Part shown: positions 47,001 through 59,850 of the stretch, piece after piece
How positions within the stretch are numbered: the first letter of the stretch is position 1
How the letters are laid out: each line of letters opens with the position of its first letter
NCBI RefSeq assembly: GCF_907164915.1
Contig: NC_061865.1
Span: forward strand, 53,278,587-53,342,586
Direction of reading: 5' to 3'
From: Impatiens glandulifera
Taxonomy: Eukaryota > Streptophyta > Magnoliopsida > Ericales > Balsaminaceae
DNA: 64,000 bases
Translations under genes and position numbers: made by a program
The notes under the pieces: model-generated
What the model was told of the DNA's origin: nothing
Databases searched by the model: none
The model's input: only the letters and a program-made list of their open reading frames with translations

Positions 47001-49763
47001 GAGCTCATGAGCATTGTAAAGTATGTTGCAATCTGTTTCATTATCATAAATTACAAGGTGGGGCATAAACATTTTAGATTGGAGTTGCAACTATGGGAGC
47101 TTTTTCCTTTTCAATGGGAGGTTTTTGCACACAAGTTCCAGTTGGAGGTGAAAAAGTATGCAATAGGGAACAATTTATTTTAAATTTTCTTGAGTTGTTA
47201 AAGTTTGTATCAATAAAGTTGTTAAGATGATGACTTCTAATACAGCAAACAATGTCCTCACCAAGTATTGGACACATGACCTTGACGTTGTTCGGTTAAA
47301 CAACTCAATCATCAAGCCAAGTCACCTTGTGTTAGTACTTGGTAGTAGTGAACACTGGCTATACTTATTTAGATTTTAGTATGTACAAGTTGGTTTTTTA
47401 TACACACTTTTTAAGAAAATCTAATATATTGCTCCCTTATTAACAAAAGTTGTAATATAAGCAACAATGTTATAGGTCTTTCATGTTGGGTTCATGATCG
47501 CGTTGACTACTTGCCATTATTTGGGTCATTGGAGTATCATAATTTATGGGTGTGCTTAAGTTGATAACCAACTTGTAGAAACTTATTTGAAAGAAAACAT
47601 TTTATTGAAGCATGCCGTATATGGTCTTATTTCATGCTAAGGAATTAACTTCAATGATTCTAGATCTTTCATGGGTTCATGCCACATTCCCTTTTTCATT
47701 GCATTATCGTTTTGATATGTGTAACCTGTCTATTGTTGGTCATTTGAATGAGAAATGATTAAACAACGGTTTTGAAACTTCTTGAATTTGACCATGTATA
47801 TGCTCCTAAAAGTTAGGTTAAAAGGTAGTTAGGTTAAAAGGCAATGAGTTAATCTTAAATTGTAATTGAGGGAAGAGGCATCTAAAAACAAACTTGCTAT
47901 GAGAGAGAAAGCTCTCTTTAGTGAGTGCCCTGTTTGTCATAAAGACACCTCCATAAGAATTAGGAGTATAGAACATCATGTTGATTTTCGAGGGGGCGAG
48001 CTAGAGGTGGACGACGAAGGTCTTCCTCCCATGTGATGACGGCAATTGCGTCGAAGGCCAGGCCCTCATCGGAGTTCATCGTGACAAAGCTCCATAGGAC
48101 AATGTTCTTCACAATGGAAAGAACCACAACACGGATCTTAACAGTATAAGATGAGGATGTTTTTTAAATCGGGATAGCAAAGACCAATGTCTTGGGCAAG
48201 TTGGCTTCATATGTTGTGTGAATGCCCTTTCTTTGTTTCTTTGCGAATCAGTAAATGCTTGTGAGAAAACGCTTGTAGAGCCGTGACAATTCCCATAGGG
48301 GGTTGAGAGAGGTACAACTGTTCATCTTGTTTGAGGATCGTTTCTTTTATCTAGACAAGTAGTTTAGGGAGGATGAGAAATTTTCCACCTTTTATTTGGG
48401 CCGATTTTAGAATAACTTTATGGTAGAAAAATGCCCTTCCACGTGATGAGCCTTTGTACATGGTTGAAAAGCTCTTAGCTGATATTTAAAGCCACTATGG
48501 CATTATTAAGAAATCATGTGTCCCCAATCCTTTCTATTTGTTGCTATATTGGTTAAGCGATAGAGGTAAGGAGGAGCAGTAGCAGCATGGTGCTCGATGA
48601 TATCAACATATTATTTCCTTGAAACCTCGGTGTAAAATGAGCAACAAGGGGTGGTTGATGATATCAACATATTTTATGGCTCCTGTAAGCATGTTTGACT
48701 CCAAAACTACCATCCGAGTGTCGTCTTTTTTTTGCCAATTTTATGAATAGTTTCAATAAAAGCTGTGAAAATGTCCATATTTTAGTCATAAATTCTATCA
48801 AGAAAATTGTCAAAGTGGTGCCCATACCTCACCTAGGACATGGCTCATGCATCAGACCCTACAACGGAAGACGTCGACAAGAAGGTTTTGCAACCTATGA
48901 TGATCTAAGCCTTGACCACCATGGCCTATGTACCATTGTTGGCATTAGATGTTGGTGTCTACCCCAATCCCTTCGATGATGATGTTCTCTAGATTTGGGA
49001 TAGTAAGCCAAGGTCCACACCATATCAAGATTTTTATTGAGGCGGATTAGCATCTCAAGCTTCTACTCTTTGTTGAAGAGATGGAGAATGTGGCACGAGA
49101 ATCAAAAAGTAGTATGCAAGGTGATATATAAGAAGTTGATGATGATACCAAATTAGTAAGTTGTTTAAGGAAAATAATAAATGTAAGCTCAAAAAGTGAT
49201 CATTATAAGATTCCATGTGATATGAATGTGTTTTCTAAATAGAATAGGAGTAGAGTAATGTGCTGTAAATTATTGACCTTTGTTCTTGTTTCATCAGACT
49301 CAATACTTCTTATTTGAGTTGACCCATTATGTAGTATAAGTGGAAAGTGTCTTTTCCAAAAGAGCAAAGGTCTCACGATTGATTTCCACTAAAAAAAGTC
49401 TTAAGCTGAAGTTTAAGGTAATGTGTAATGGCTGCAGATGTCGTGCTAATTTCCTCAGAATAAACTCTTGGTTACAGGAAAGAAGAAGTAATTCTTAGTT
49501 GAATTGGTTTTTGATTTTCAAGGCATGCTTATGCTTTAAGTTCCCTTCATTATGATATCATATAATCATAATATCCATCATTGGAGGTTAAAAGTCTTAT
49601 TGAGATTGTGATGCTTTCCATGTATTCTTTCTCATCTTGTCTGTAACTTTTATGTTCTTTGGTTTCTATAATAAGAAGAGTAGGATAAATATGAAGAGTT
49701 AGATATCAGTATTTCTTTTTTCTTTATATTGTGATGAATATTGAATTCATATTCTGAAACAAT
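47001..49763. other. Degenerate, formerly coding-like region of unknown origin
   Basis: Positions 47960-49070 are richer in GC than the surroundings and give many medium-length protein-like pieces in all plus frames (for example 48695-48979, 94 residues), each broken by stops. No conserved motif could be named with confidence. A decayed transposon protein gene is the likeliest explanation. A 20-bp phrase, GATGATATCAACATATT with flanks, is repeated at 48595 and 48656. Confidence 0.4.
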
Positions 49764-49940
49764 TTACAACCTCAAACAAATTTCATATAGAAATGGATGC
49801 TAATGTCTTGACTTGATTTACATGAAATCTCATTTTGGATTTCAATTTACATGACTTGATTTCAATTTACAACCTCAAACAAATTTTATTCAAGTCATAA
49901 TGTCTTGACTTGATTTGAACATGAAATCTCATTTTGGATG
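49761..49940. repeat. About 103-bp tandem duplication
   Basis: Two units share AATTTACAACCTCAAACAAA, then ATGTCTTGACTTGATTT, then ACATGAAATCTCATTTTGGA (first 49761-49838, second 49864-49940), with a partial extra piece between them. Confidence 0.8.
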
Positions 49941-51355
49941 CTAAGTAACTCCAAATACTTCAGGTTCCATTCGGAAATTCATGGCTTGTTTTTCATATGC
50001 TTGACTTGTCACAAGGTATGCACTGCCTGCATATTTGACAATTCATATAGAAATGGAAGAAAATTTCTACTTGAACAAGGCTCAAATTACGAAGATACAT
50101 CGAAAAGATGGAAAATAAATCATAAACTCATAGTTAGATTGAAAAAGGAATTGACCTGTTGTAGCTGGTGATAGATAATAGTAAGTAGTATTTATTTTCT
50201 TATGCAATTTTATTCCTTGATGTTCTATCTGCAGAAAAATCCTGCATTTAGGGATAAATAATGTCTTCTCTCATTATAATTTCCTTTACTTGTTAGAAGT
50301 GAATTGACATACATACCTATCACTTATAGCTGTTATCTGTTTGTTTTTTCTTTCTTTCTTTGGTTCATGTTTGATGACTGTGTTTGCAATGTTAGTCCCC
50401 AGGCATATGATTTTTCAATATTATTGTATGCTTATATTAACTTAAGAAATTTCGCTTTCATAATGCCGAATGCAAAGTTAATTTAGCTACAGGTGCATTT
50501 CCAATGCCTTAATGACAGTTTGTCATCATCACAGCCATATATAGTTTCTAACATGCATATTTACATAGAGATATTGATTCTAACAGTGTTACACCTACCT
50601 GTGATTGTGTGGTCTTTGATATAATTCGAGTTCCGAGGTAAAATGTGAAGAGTAGTTTCCAAAATGGCCTAAATATGTATAATGTGGGGGAACCCATGGT
50701 CAAGCTCTAAATGTCTACTTCAAGTCTTTAGTACATCATTGCAGATGTAAATTACTTGTTTGTATCTAAATACCCAGAATATGTTGTTAATATAAGGCTA
50801 TTGCAGAAGGAAAGCCCAAGATTCTTTAATTGACCTGAAAAAATATATTTCATTTGCTGTATGAAATTGTTTATAGTGAGTTTGAATTCTACAAATGTGG
50901 TTGGATGTGTTAATTATATACAGTGATAACTACTTGTGGGTTTTGATGATCATATTTGATTCAGCATAGACGACCTGAATTGCCACAATCTCATTGTAAA
51001 AAAACAGCCTAAGTTTCTCGAAAGATTTGCAATGATTAACATTATAGTGAAGTTAAATTTCCTCATTATTTTGATTAAACACTCTTAACTATTATGTCCA
51101 AAGAAAGATGTCATCTGCAGTTTTGTTACTAATTTTCTGGTATTTAAAAAATGGTAAGAAACCACCCTTATATTTATCCGAATAAATTCAGCTAAATAAA
51201 TCATAATAGAAAATGATTTAGATGGTGTAGAAAAGAAATGAATTTAAAATGAATTAAAATATATCTCGGTGATTGTGTCAGATTTTATAACTATTTTTAT
51301 TAAAATTATTATTAATATATTTTAATAAATATATTAATAAATTACGGATAATATA
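49941..51355. other. Intergenic stretch, no gene seen
   Basis: AT-rich. The 77-residue frame at 49938-50171 has several cysteines but no family resemblance. Confidence 0.4.
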
Positions 51356-52175
51356 TTAAATAAAGGGCAAGTTACTTAGGCGGCCCTCGAACTATCTCGA
51401 TTGCTCATTTTTGACCCTCAAATTAATTTTTGAAACAAATCGCCCCTTTAACTTTTATAAAGGTTACCGGTGGCCGTCAACTTTTTAGTTAAACCTAACG
51501 GTTTAAGTTTAAAATATTATTTTTTTATATATTATTTTTAATCTTATATTTTATATTTATATATATAATTATTAAATCGTTTATATATAATATTATATAT
51601 ATATATTATTATTAAATTTTATATAATTATTAAATCGTTTATATATAATATTATATATATATATTATTATTAAATTTTATATAATTATTAAATTTTTTAT
51701 ATAATAAATAAATAATATATATATTATTTATTTTTATCTATATATATATAATTCATATATATTATCTTTAATTAATTTATATATAATATATATTTTAAAA
51801 AATAATTTAAGTGTTAAAAGTATTTGAGTAGTTAGAAGGTTACAATTACTTTTAATCTTTCAAATTAGTAAAATATATATTTTATAAATTATATAAATTT
51901 ATTTATATATATATAATTAATGATTAAGGATAATTCATATAATTTATTTTTAAACTTTGTTTTATATATATTAAAAATAATTTATTAAAAGTAATTGTAA
52001 CCTTCTAACTACTCAAATACTTTTAACACTTAAATTATTTTTTTAAATATATATTATATAAATATTATATATAAATTAGTTAAAGATAATATATATAAAT
52101 TATATATATAAAAATAAATATTATATATATTATTTATTTATTATATAAAAGATTTAATAATTATATAAAATTTAT

Positions 52176-52218
<43 letters not shown>

Positions 52219-52814
52219 TATATAAGCGATTTAATAATTATATATATAAATATAAAATATAAGATTAAAGATAATATATAAAAAAAATAATATTTTAAAC
52301 TTAAACGGTTAAGTTTAACCAAAAAGTTGACGTATACGATCGGCCTTTACTCATCGGATATTTGGCACGGAATCGCGCTATCTTTGGCTTCAAGCCTCTT
52401 TTGAATAGCTTACCATCATTCACGATATACCTTTCGGCCATCTTCTTTAGCTTATTCGCTTCGTATCTATCATCCGGTAAGGTTCCTTTTGTCAAATACT
52501 CGATATATATATGGCTGTCTCCAATCCACTACATCGAAAAATGCACATTCTGCTCTATCTGGCATCCATGTGCATTTTAGACAAGCCTCCTCCCTTGTAG
52601 GAAAGCGAAAAAAACAGGGGGAGGCCTGGACTTCTCTGCTTAATAGCACTCTATTATTGAGTTGAGTATCATACCACTCATTAGTGTCAGAGAGGGCCAT
52701 CGGTGAACTTTATAAAAGTTGAAGGGGCGATTTGTTTCAAAAATTAATTTGAGGGCCAAAAGTGAGCGATCAAGATAGTTTGAGGGCCTCTCAGGTAATT
52801 TGCCCTTAAATAAA
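51356..52814. mobile_element. Giant foldback, Mutator-type non-autonomous element with 9-bp target duplication
   Basis: Element 51365-52805 (1441 bp) is flanked by perfect 9-bp direct repeats TTAAATAAA (51356-51364 and 52806-52814); a 9-bp duplication is the hallmark of Mutator-like transposition. The ends GGGCAAGTTAC and, on the other strand, GGGCAAATTACC begin long inverted arms. Outer arms share CTCAAATTAATTTTTGAAAC, AAATCGCCCCTT and AACTTTTATAAAG. Inner arms share GTATTTGAGTAGTTAGAAGG (left about 51822-51841, with its complement at about 52003-52022). The loop lies at about 51857-51984, so nearly the whole element is one palindrome. A Ty3/gypsy fragment interrupts the right arm at 52331-52700. 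No transposase is present; a MULE would have to act in trans. Confidence 0.85.
52331..52700 (-). pseudogene. Ty3/gypsy pol fragment (RNase H-integrase linker) inside the foldback element
   Basis: On the minus strand two frames give CAFFDVVDWRQPYI and then TKGTLPDDRYEANKLKKM, ERYIVNDGKLFKRG. This is the linker between RNase H and integrase in plant Ty3/gypsy polyproteins (W-x-x-P-I...L-P-x-D...A...Y-x-x-x-D-G-x-L-x-x-R). The left arm has no counterpart, so the piece was inserted into or captured by the right arm only. It is a fragment without function of its own. Confidence 0.8.
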
Positions 52815-53032
52815 ATATTCTCATTTTATATTTTATTTATTTCGATAAAATAATTTGTCTTCTCACGTCTTATCAACATATCATCTCGTGACTTTTATTT
52901 TGTTCAATTAAATATTTTGATTCATATTTTTAACATTTAGAATCGTGACCTCACATTTTGGTCAATAAATATTTGATTCATATTTTTTAATTGATATCGA
53001 CCTATTATCTTTTGAGATATCATATTCAATCA

Positions 53033-53190
53033 CATGATTAAAGAGTTATACTTGTTTTCGTTAGATTACAAGTTCAATTTTTTTTTAATTTATTTTTAAC
53101 TGTTTTAAGTTTATTTACCGGTTAATATATATATATATATATTAATTAATTAAAAAGTTAAATTTATATTTATATTATTAAAATGTCTCA
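53033..53190 (-). mobile_element. Relic of the Helitron tandem unit
   Basis: The order GAGTTATACTTGTTTT, GTTAGATTACAAGTTCAA, TTTTAACTGTTTTAAGTTTA, a TA run, then TTAAAAAGTTAAATTTATAT and TTAAAATGTCTCAC matches the unit in the Helitron at 60343-61118, in the same orientation, with mutations and no termini. Confidence 0.6.
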
Positions 53191-54799
53191 CTATAAAAAT
53201 ATATATATAATATAAAGGAAAAAAATAATATAAAATAAATCAAAATGTTTATATAATATAAAAAAAAAAATTATTTAATTATATTTATATTAAATTTAAA
53301 AATTATTTAAATAATTTTCATACAAATAATAATAATAATGTAATTTTAAATATGATACATTATTTTTTTTTTCTCATCTATAAAATTCTCTTAAATTCTC
53401 TTATCAATTTAATTTATTTTAATTTATATTCACTTTTTTTCATTATAATTTAGTTATCTTTTTTTATTATATATATATATATATTATTTCTCTTATTATT
53501 TTTCTATATGTGTATACAATTGATAATAATTTTTAAATATTTTGTTTTCATATAAGCCATTTGAATATTGGTAAATGAAGGTTATTATATGTACATGATT
53601 TTGGTGCAAATAGATTTGAAATATCTTCTTTTTTCTTTTTCAAATTCTGAGAAATATTCTGTTGAGCTTGTTTGATTTTTTTTTAAATAGTCTGATAAAA
53701 TGTGGGTTATTTGGGGTGTTTTTGTATGATAAATATTCAAAATTAAGTTTTAATAAAATAAATATTTTTTTTAATATCTTAGTTGAAAAATTAAATAATT
53801 AAATAATAAGATAGATAAAAAAAATGAAAATTAATCTTCTATATAAAATAAAATGAGCTTTTCAAGTGGCAACACCAGGTTATTACTCGAGGGGTGATTT
53901 CAATGTTGGATTTTGGTATTTTTTTTTATTTGATTTTATATTTTATAAGATTACTTGTAAAGTTAAAACTTTTTCAGAATTAGTTTATTTTTCGTGTTTG
54001 GTTGGTTATTAAGGTGACACATTTGAAGCTTATTTAATATTTGTTTTTAATTATTCTCTCAATTATATAAATTATTGATAAGATAATATATATTTTATTT
54101 GATTAGTAAATAATATATATATATATATAATAAAAAATTAAATATATTTATATAAAATTATTGATTAGAGAATATATATATACGAGAGAAAAATAAAACC
54201 AAATAATTATGAAATATATATTTTTAGACCGAATGTAGGGAGAGAATAAGAGAATAGATGATATAGCATTATGTAATTGGTTGAAAAAAGAATAGTGTAA
54301 GGATATATAATTTTATTTTATTTTTTCAATTATTATTTTATATAAATTTTGTATTTTATTATTTTTCATCCAATATTATATAGATGAGAATAATTTAAAT
54401 ATAATAATAAAACATTACAAAAATAGGATAATTCAAAGTATAAAAAAACCAAATCTAAACTTAATTACAAAATGTTCATCAACTAAAACATCTAACATAA
54501 AATTTAGGGTTAACGATTTCATCATAAATGCTCAAGAAAATCAATAAATTCAATGTCCATTCTCGCCGATTTTCAAGAAAAGAATGTAGCGTTATCAAAA
54601 TATAAATAATTAATTTTACAAAAATAATAATTTAAATATTTTAATAAACATAATAATATATATATATATATTTAATAATGAATTTGAATATAACTAAATA
54701 AAAAAAATTGAATTTAAAATTTGTACACTAAAGTAAATTAGGTTGTGAATGAATGAATAAATAAAGTAAAATAATAATATATATATTTATAGGATGAGT

Positions 54800-54921
<122 letters not shown>

Positions 54922-55063
54922 TATTTAAATTATGAGAAAAAAATAAAAATATATATAAACTAGTTAGAAATATATATTTTACCTTATCATACATGAATTC
55001 ATATAAAAAATAATAAAAAAATTAAACTATATTTATCTTATATAAATTAATTATTAAAGTAAT

Positions 55064-55119
<56 letters not shown>

Positions 55120-55129
55120 CTTAAGTGCA

Positions 55130-55137
55130 TATAAATA
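55130..55137 (+). promoter_or_regulatory. TATA box of first S-protein-homolog gene
   Basis: TATAAATA lies in a block (AATCTTAAGTGCATATAAATACC) that is identical in both duplicate copies although the DNA just upstream differs, and sits about 75-80 bases before each ATG. The conservation supports a core promoter. Confidence 0.65.
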
Positions 55138-55211
55138 CCTTAGTTTACCATTAAGTAATAACACAATTACATTATATTACACTTGGGAAAACAATTGTTC
55201 TAATATTCATT

Positions 55212-55643
55212 ATGAATTACATGGACTCATCTCCAATTAATAGATACTATGTTTTTCTCGTATTGACTCTCTTATGCACCACAAAATCAAGTCAAGCCGG
55301 AGTTGGCTCCTTCACTACTTATTACAATGTTCACATCTTCAATAAACTTCCTAATTTGCTGCTCGTCACTTGTGAATCGAAGGATAATAATCTTGGATCT
55401 AATAATCTTTCTCCAGGAGAACAATTTCAATGGGGATTTAATCTCAATTTGATTCAATCGACGTTATTTTTTTGTAGTTTTGATTGGAATCTTAAATCCA
55501 AAACTTATGACATGTATAATAAATCCATAGACAAATTGTGCAACAATGATAAGGAACCTGTCCAATGCATATGGGTTGTTAATGAAAATGGTTTCTTTCA
55601 AGTGTCAAAAAATGGCACTTTGTATAATAAGTATAATTGGTGA
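55212..55643 (+). CDS. S-protein homolog (plant self-incompatibility S1 family), copy 1
   Basis: Intronless 143-residue protein. A hydrophobic signal peptide (YYVFLVLTLLCTTKSSQA, about 12-29) leads to a small secreted domain that begins with the family's V-H-I-x-N-x-L-P pattern (VHIFNKLPN, 40-48). It then has the L-S-P-G-E-x-F motif (66-72), FFCSFDW (86-92) and QCIWVV (118-123). Four cysteines in the mature part (54, 88, 110, 119) match the two disulfides of the family. S1 proteins act as the stigma determinant of self-incompatibility in poppy, but most plant homologs have unknown roles as small secreted proteins, often expressed in reproductive tissue. The protein looks intact and is about 75 percent identical by eye to the copy at 59206-59631. 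Confidence 0.9.
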   Translation: MNYMDSSPINRYYVFLVLTLLCTTKSSQAGVGSFTTYYNVHIFNKLPNLLLVTCESKDNNLGSNNLSPGEQFQWGFNLNLIQSTLFFCSFDWNLKSKTYDMYNKSIDKLCNNDKEPVQCIWVVNENGFFQVSKNGTLYNKYNW

Positions 55644-57400
55644 TTCAAATATGTTTGTATTACTTAAATAAGACACATTCTAAACTATGTGATTGAGATA
55701 TTATATAATAAATTATATGAGTTTGAGCATTTAATGTTTGTGAATTAATGAGAATAATATTTATTTTGGTTGGTTTTATGTTTGAATTGCTTCAATTATG
55801 TGAAGATTATATTATTTATAAAGAATTTGTACATTTTTTTTTATTAATTTGTAATTTGTCTTTAAGTTGCAATTTTTAATTTCATATATATATATATATG
55901 TATTTAAAATTATAATTTATAATAAAATTAATTATATAAAATGACAATATTATTATTAATTAATTATTTAAAATTAATTAATATAAAAATGACAATATTA
56001 TGATTAATTATTGTAATTATTATTAATATTTTATTTTATTTTAAATAATTTTTTAATATTATTTAAATAATTGAAATAATTTATTTTGATAAACAAACTA
56101 AAATTATTATTATTATTTTTATTATAATAATATATATATAATTATAATTATAATTATGTGGGTGAAAGTGAACATCATGCAAAAAGAAGTGAAGAATATC
56201 AAAATAATAATATGATTTTTTTTTTCAAGTTAGAGGAATAAATAATTTATTAGTATTAGATAATTACGGAATCAAATTTATTAACCAAACACCTTAATTT
56301 ATATCATTTCTCATTTTTGTTTAGGTTTTAACTTTATATATTATTATATTTTGTGATTTTATGGTACATTTTTAATCGACATAATCTCATGATCCTTAAT
56401 AGTATGCTTAGAACACATGCAAAGTCGCCTAATATTATTAATATTCATCCATTTTTTTAAATGGATATTAGGATTATCATATTCTAGTTGGTGACATTTT
56501 ATCATTTTTATATTTTATAATTTTGATAATGAACAATATGAACTTTTAATGTTTAGTTTGTTTTTTAAAATTATACCTTGATAGAAACGAGTAGTAGTTT
56601 CTAAATAGATTTAATGTTGGTAACAATTGAAGAATTGATGTCAAACATTACATATTAGATAAGATTTGATCAATTTTAATCTTAATATAAATATTGCTTT
56701 CTTTTTTTTTCTTTCTAAAACCACTTGTTAAATTTGTTATTGGTGACTTACATTGAACCAAATAGTCCTAGACCGATAAATTGGGATAGTTTCTAATAGA
56801 GCTCTATATTTTGTAGAAACAGTAATTCTCATTTTTCATAATAATTTTTAGGTACAGTTAGTTATGGTTGCGTTAGAGATTTTCTTGTAAACAAAATGAT
56901 ATATACTATTTCCATTTGATAATAGTTGGTGGGTTGGATTTTATATGTAAATATAATAGGAACTTGTATGTTGAAGTTTTTCTAATAGATTAAGGTTGAA
57001 TTAAATAGTTTTCAATTTATTGTTGAATGTCATGAAAAAATAATTTTATTAAAAAAGATGTAGAACCTAGTTGATGAGGAGACTAATGTTTATTAGTGTT
57101 ATTTTTTTTTTTTATATATTTTGGTGATGAAAAAAAAAATTATTAATTATTTTTATTTTGAGTTTGAGAATAAATTTTGAGATAAAAATGACCTCGTCTA
57201 CAAAGTTTATATAATTTACATGAAAAATGATATAATTTGTATTTAATTATATTTATATCATATTTCTTCTCCATGAAAATTTCTCAAATTTTCTTTTTAA
57301 GTTTAATTTATTTTTTAATTTATATTATTTTGTCTTCACTATAATTTAGTTATCTTTTTTTATTAATTATATATATATAATATTTTTCTCTTATTATTTT

Positions 57401-57446
<46 letters not shown>

Positions 57447-58208
57447 GATATAATTTTATAAATAAAATTTATGATTATGTTAAAATTTGGTTTTGAATTA
57501 ATTGATATAATATCTAGTTAAAGAAACTGAAATAATTATTAAAAGTTAATTATATTTGATTTAATTTTGAAGTTTTTGTAACATTTTTTTGTTGTCAAAA
57601 GTGATTAAGATTGACAGTTTAAAAATAAATCAAATAGTTTAAGATAATTTTATTTTTCTTAAGCAAAATTTAGTAGTGATTTTTTTTTTATATAAGATAG
57701 TTGCTGAGATCATAATTCTAATATTTTTATAATGTGATCTTTGATTTAAGATACTTTAAAATATTAAAACATTTGATTCAACATGATTTAGGATTTAAGC
57801 ATAGTATTTCTCGAGTTATGATAAATTTTAAAAATATTTGGTTAACAATAATTTAAAATCTAAGCATTGCATTATTCTTGATTATAATAAATTTTACAAC
57901 TATTTGATTAAAAATGATTCAATGTTTAATCATGATATTAGTCTTTATTTAGAATAAATTTTGATTATTTTTATCTTATGAAAATTGAAAAATTGTTTGT
58001 TGAATAATTTTTCTAACAATTTTATTGTTTGGTTTTTCTCTAGTTTGTTTACAAATAACTTCAACTAGAATTAATTATTATTAGCCCACAAATATATAAA
58101 ATTACATAATACATAGAGGTTTCATTCAAGTGTTACACTAAATCGAAATTTGTAACAAAATCTTTCAATATATTCACATAGATAATTTTATATTACATTA
58201 TTGAAATG
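55644..58208. other. AT-rich spacer between the two S-protein-homolog genes
   Basis: No coding sequence. Contains (TA)n at about 57406-57442 and, from about 57290, the start of duplication unit B. Confidence 0.4.
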
Positions 58209-58350
58209 GTAAAATTTATGATTATTCGTCTTTCTTTTTTATTGGTTTATTACGAAAATTGCAAAACATATATTTTTTTTCCAGTAAAATTTATGATTAT
58301 TCGTCTTTCTTTTTTATTGGTTTATTACGAAAATTGCAAAACATATTTTT
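58209..58350. repeat. 75-bp tandem duplication, nearly identical
   Basis: Units start GTAAAATTTATGATTATTCG at 58209 and 58284 and match almost perfectly to GAAAATTGCAAAACATAT, implying a recent event. Confidence 0.92.
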
Positions 58351-59120
58351 TAAAATTAAAATATATTTGGTGATAATCATTTTATAAGGTTTTAATATAA
58401 TTGTAATTGGGTATTTTATAACAAAACTTGGTTTGTTTTACTTTAAATAACCTACTGGATTAGATCATCAAATTAATTTTACCTGTTAATTTTTTTTTAA
58501 TTCATGATAGACAAAATTATTTAAATATCTCGTTTTAAAATAAGTCATTTGAATATTGGTAATGAAGGTTAGTATATGTACATATTTTTGGGACGAAAGT
58601 ACAGTTTTTTTATTTTGTTCTAGAAGAAGAAGGGCAAATAGATTAGAAATATCTTCTTTTTCTTTTTTTTTTCCCCTTTTCAAATTCTGATAAATATTCT
58701 GTAGAGCTTGTTTGATTTTGAGTTTTTTAGATTTTTGTTTTTAAAATAGTCTGATAAAATGTGGGTTATTTGGGTTTTGTATGATAAATATTTAATATTA
58801 AATTTTAATAAAATTAAGTATTTTTTAAAAATATTTTAGTTAAAAAATTAAATAATTTAATAGTAAGAGATAAAAAAAATTAATCTTCTTCATCAAATAA
58901 AACGAACTTTAAAAGTGGCAACACCAGGTTATTACTAAAATATAAATATAAATATATATAAACTAATTAGAAATAATATTTTATCTTATCTTAAATGACT
59001 TCATATAAAAAAAATAATAACAAATTAAATTAAACAATATTTATATTATATAAATTAATTATTAAATAGTGAGTAAAAACTTTGTTATTAAATTTATATA
59101 TACATATAATCTTAAGTGCA

Positions 59121-59128
59121 TATAAATA
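59121..59128 (+). promoter_or_regulatory. TATA box of second S-protein-homolog gene
   Basis: TATAAATA lies in the same conserved block as in copy 1, 78 bases before the ATG. The (TA)n tract that precedes the block in copy 1 is reduced to TATATACATA here. Confidence 0.65.
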
Positions 59129-59205
59129 CCTTAGTTTACATGAAAGCAATAACAAAATTACATTATATTAAGTTATAGACTTTGTGGAAACAATTGCTTT
59201 TCATT

Positions 59206-59631
59206 ATGAATTACATTGATTCATCTCCAATTAAAGGGTACTATGTATTTCTCCTATTGGCTCTTTTATGCGCCACAAAATTAAGTCAAGCCGGAGTTGG
59301 CTCCTCTAGTGCTTATTACAGCATTCACATCTTCAATAAACTTCCTAATTTGCTGCTCGTCACTTGTGTATCAAATGATGATGTTCTTGGATCTAATAAC
59401 CTTTCTCCAGGTGAACAATTTCAATCGAGATTTAATCTCAATTCGGTTCAATCAATTTTTTGTAAGTTTGATTGGAATCGTAAATCTAAAACTTATGACA
59501 TGTATAATAAATCTATAGACAAATTGTGCAGCAATGATTCGGAACTAGTCCAATGCATATGGGTTATTGAAGAAAATGGTTTCTTTCAAGTTTTAAAAAA
59601 TGGCACTATGCATAATAGGTATAATTGGTGA
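59206..59631 (+). CDS. S-protein homolog (plant self-incompatibility S1 family), copy 2
   Basis: Intronless, 141 residues, tandem duplicate of the gene at 55212. The start is the ATG aligned with copy 1 (MNYIDSS). It has a signal peptide (about 12-29, ending LSQA), IHIFNKLPN (40-48), LSPGEQF (66-72), IFCKFDW and QCIWVIEENGFF, with four mature cysteines at 54, 86, 108 and 117. Relative to copy 1 it has lost two residues in the STLFFCSF segment (now SIFCKF). The differences are scattered, with no stop or frameshift, which suggests both copies are kept under selection. Role unknown beyond a small secreted protein. Confidence 0.9.
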   Translation: MNYIDSSPIKGYYVFLLLALLCATKLSQAGVGSSSAYYSIHIFNKLPNLLLVTCVSNDDVLGSNNLSPGEQFQSRFNLNSVQSIFCKFDWNRKSKTYDMYNKSIDKLCSNDSELVQCIWVIEENGFFQVLKNGTMHNRYNW

Positions 59632-59850
59632 TTCAAAAATATTCATACTTAAATAAGAGACATCTTAAACTATGTAATTGAGATATTATATAATAAATTA
59701 TATGCAGTTTGAGTATTAATGAGAATAATATTATTTTGTTGGTTTTATATGTTGAAGTTGATTGAATCATGTAAAGATTATATTATTTATGACAAATTTG
59801 TTCAATTTTTATTAATTTGTCTTTAAGTTTCAATTTTTAATTTCATATAT

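Larger units (their letters stand above)
57290..59850 (+). repeat. Segmental duplication unit B (second S-protein-homolog gene)
   Basis: Tandem counterpart of unit A; landmarks are given there. Unit B carries extra DNA, including a 75-bp tandem duplication at 58209-58350 and an approximately 60-bp insert near 58590-58630. Confidence 0.8.
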
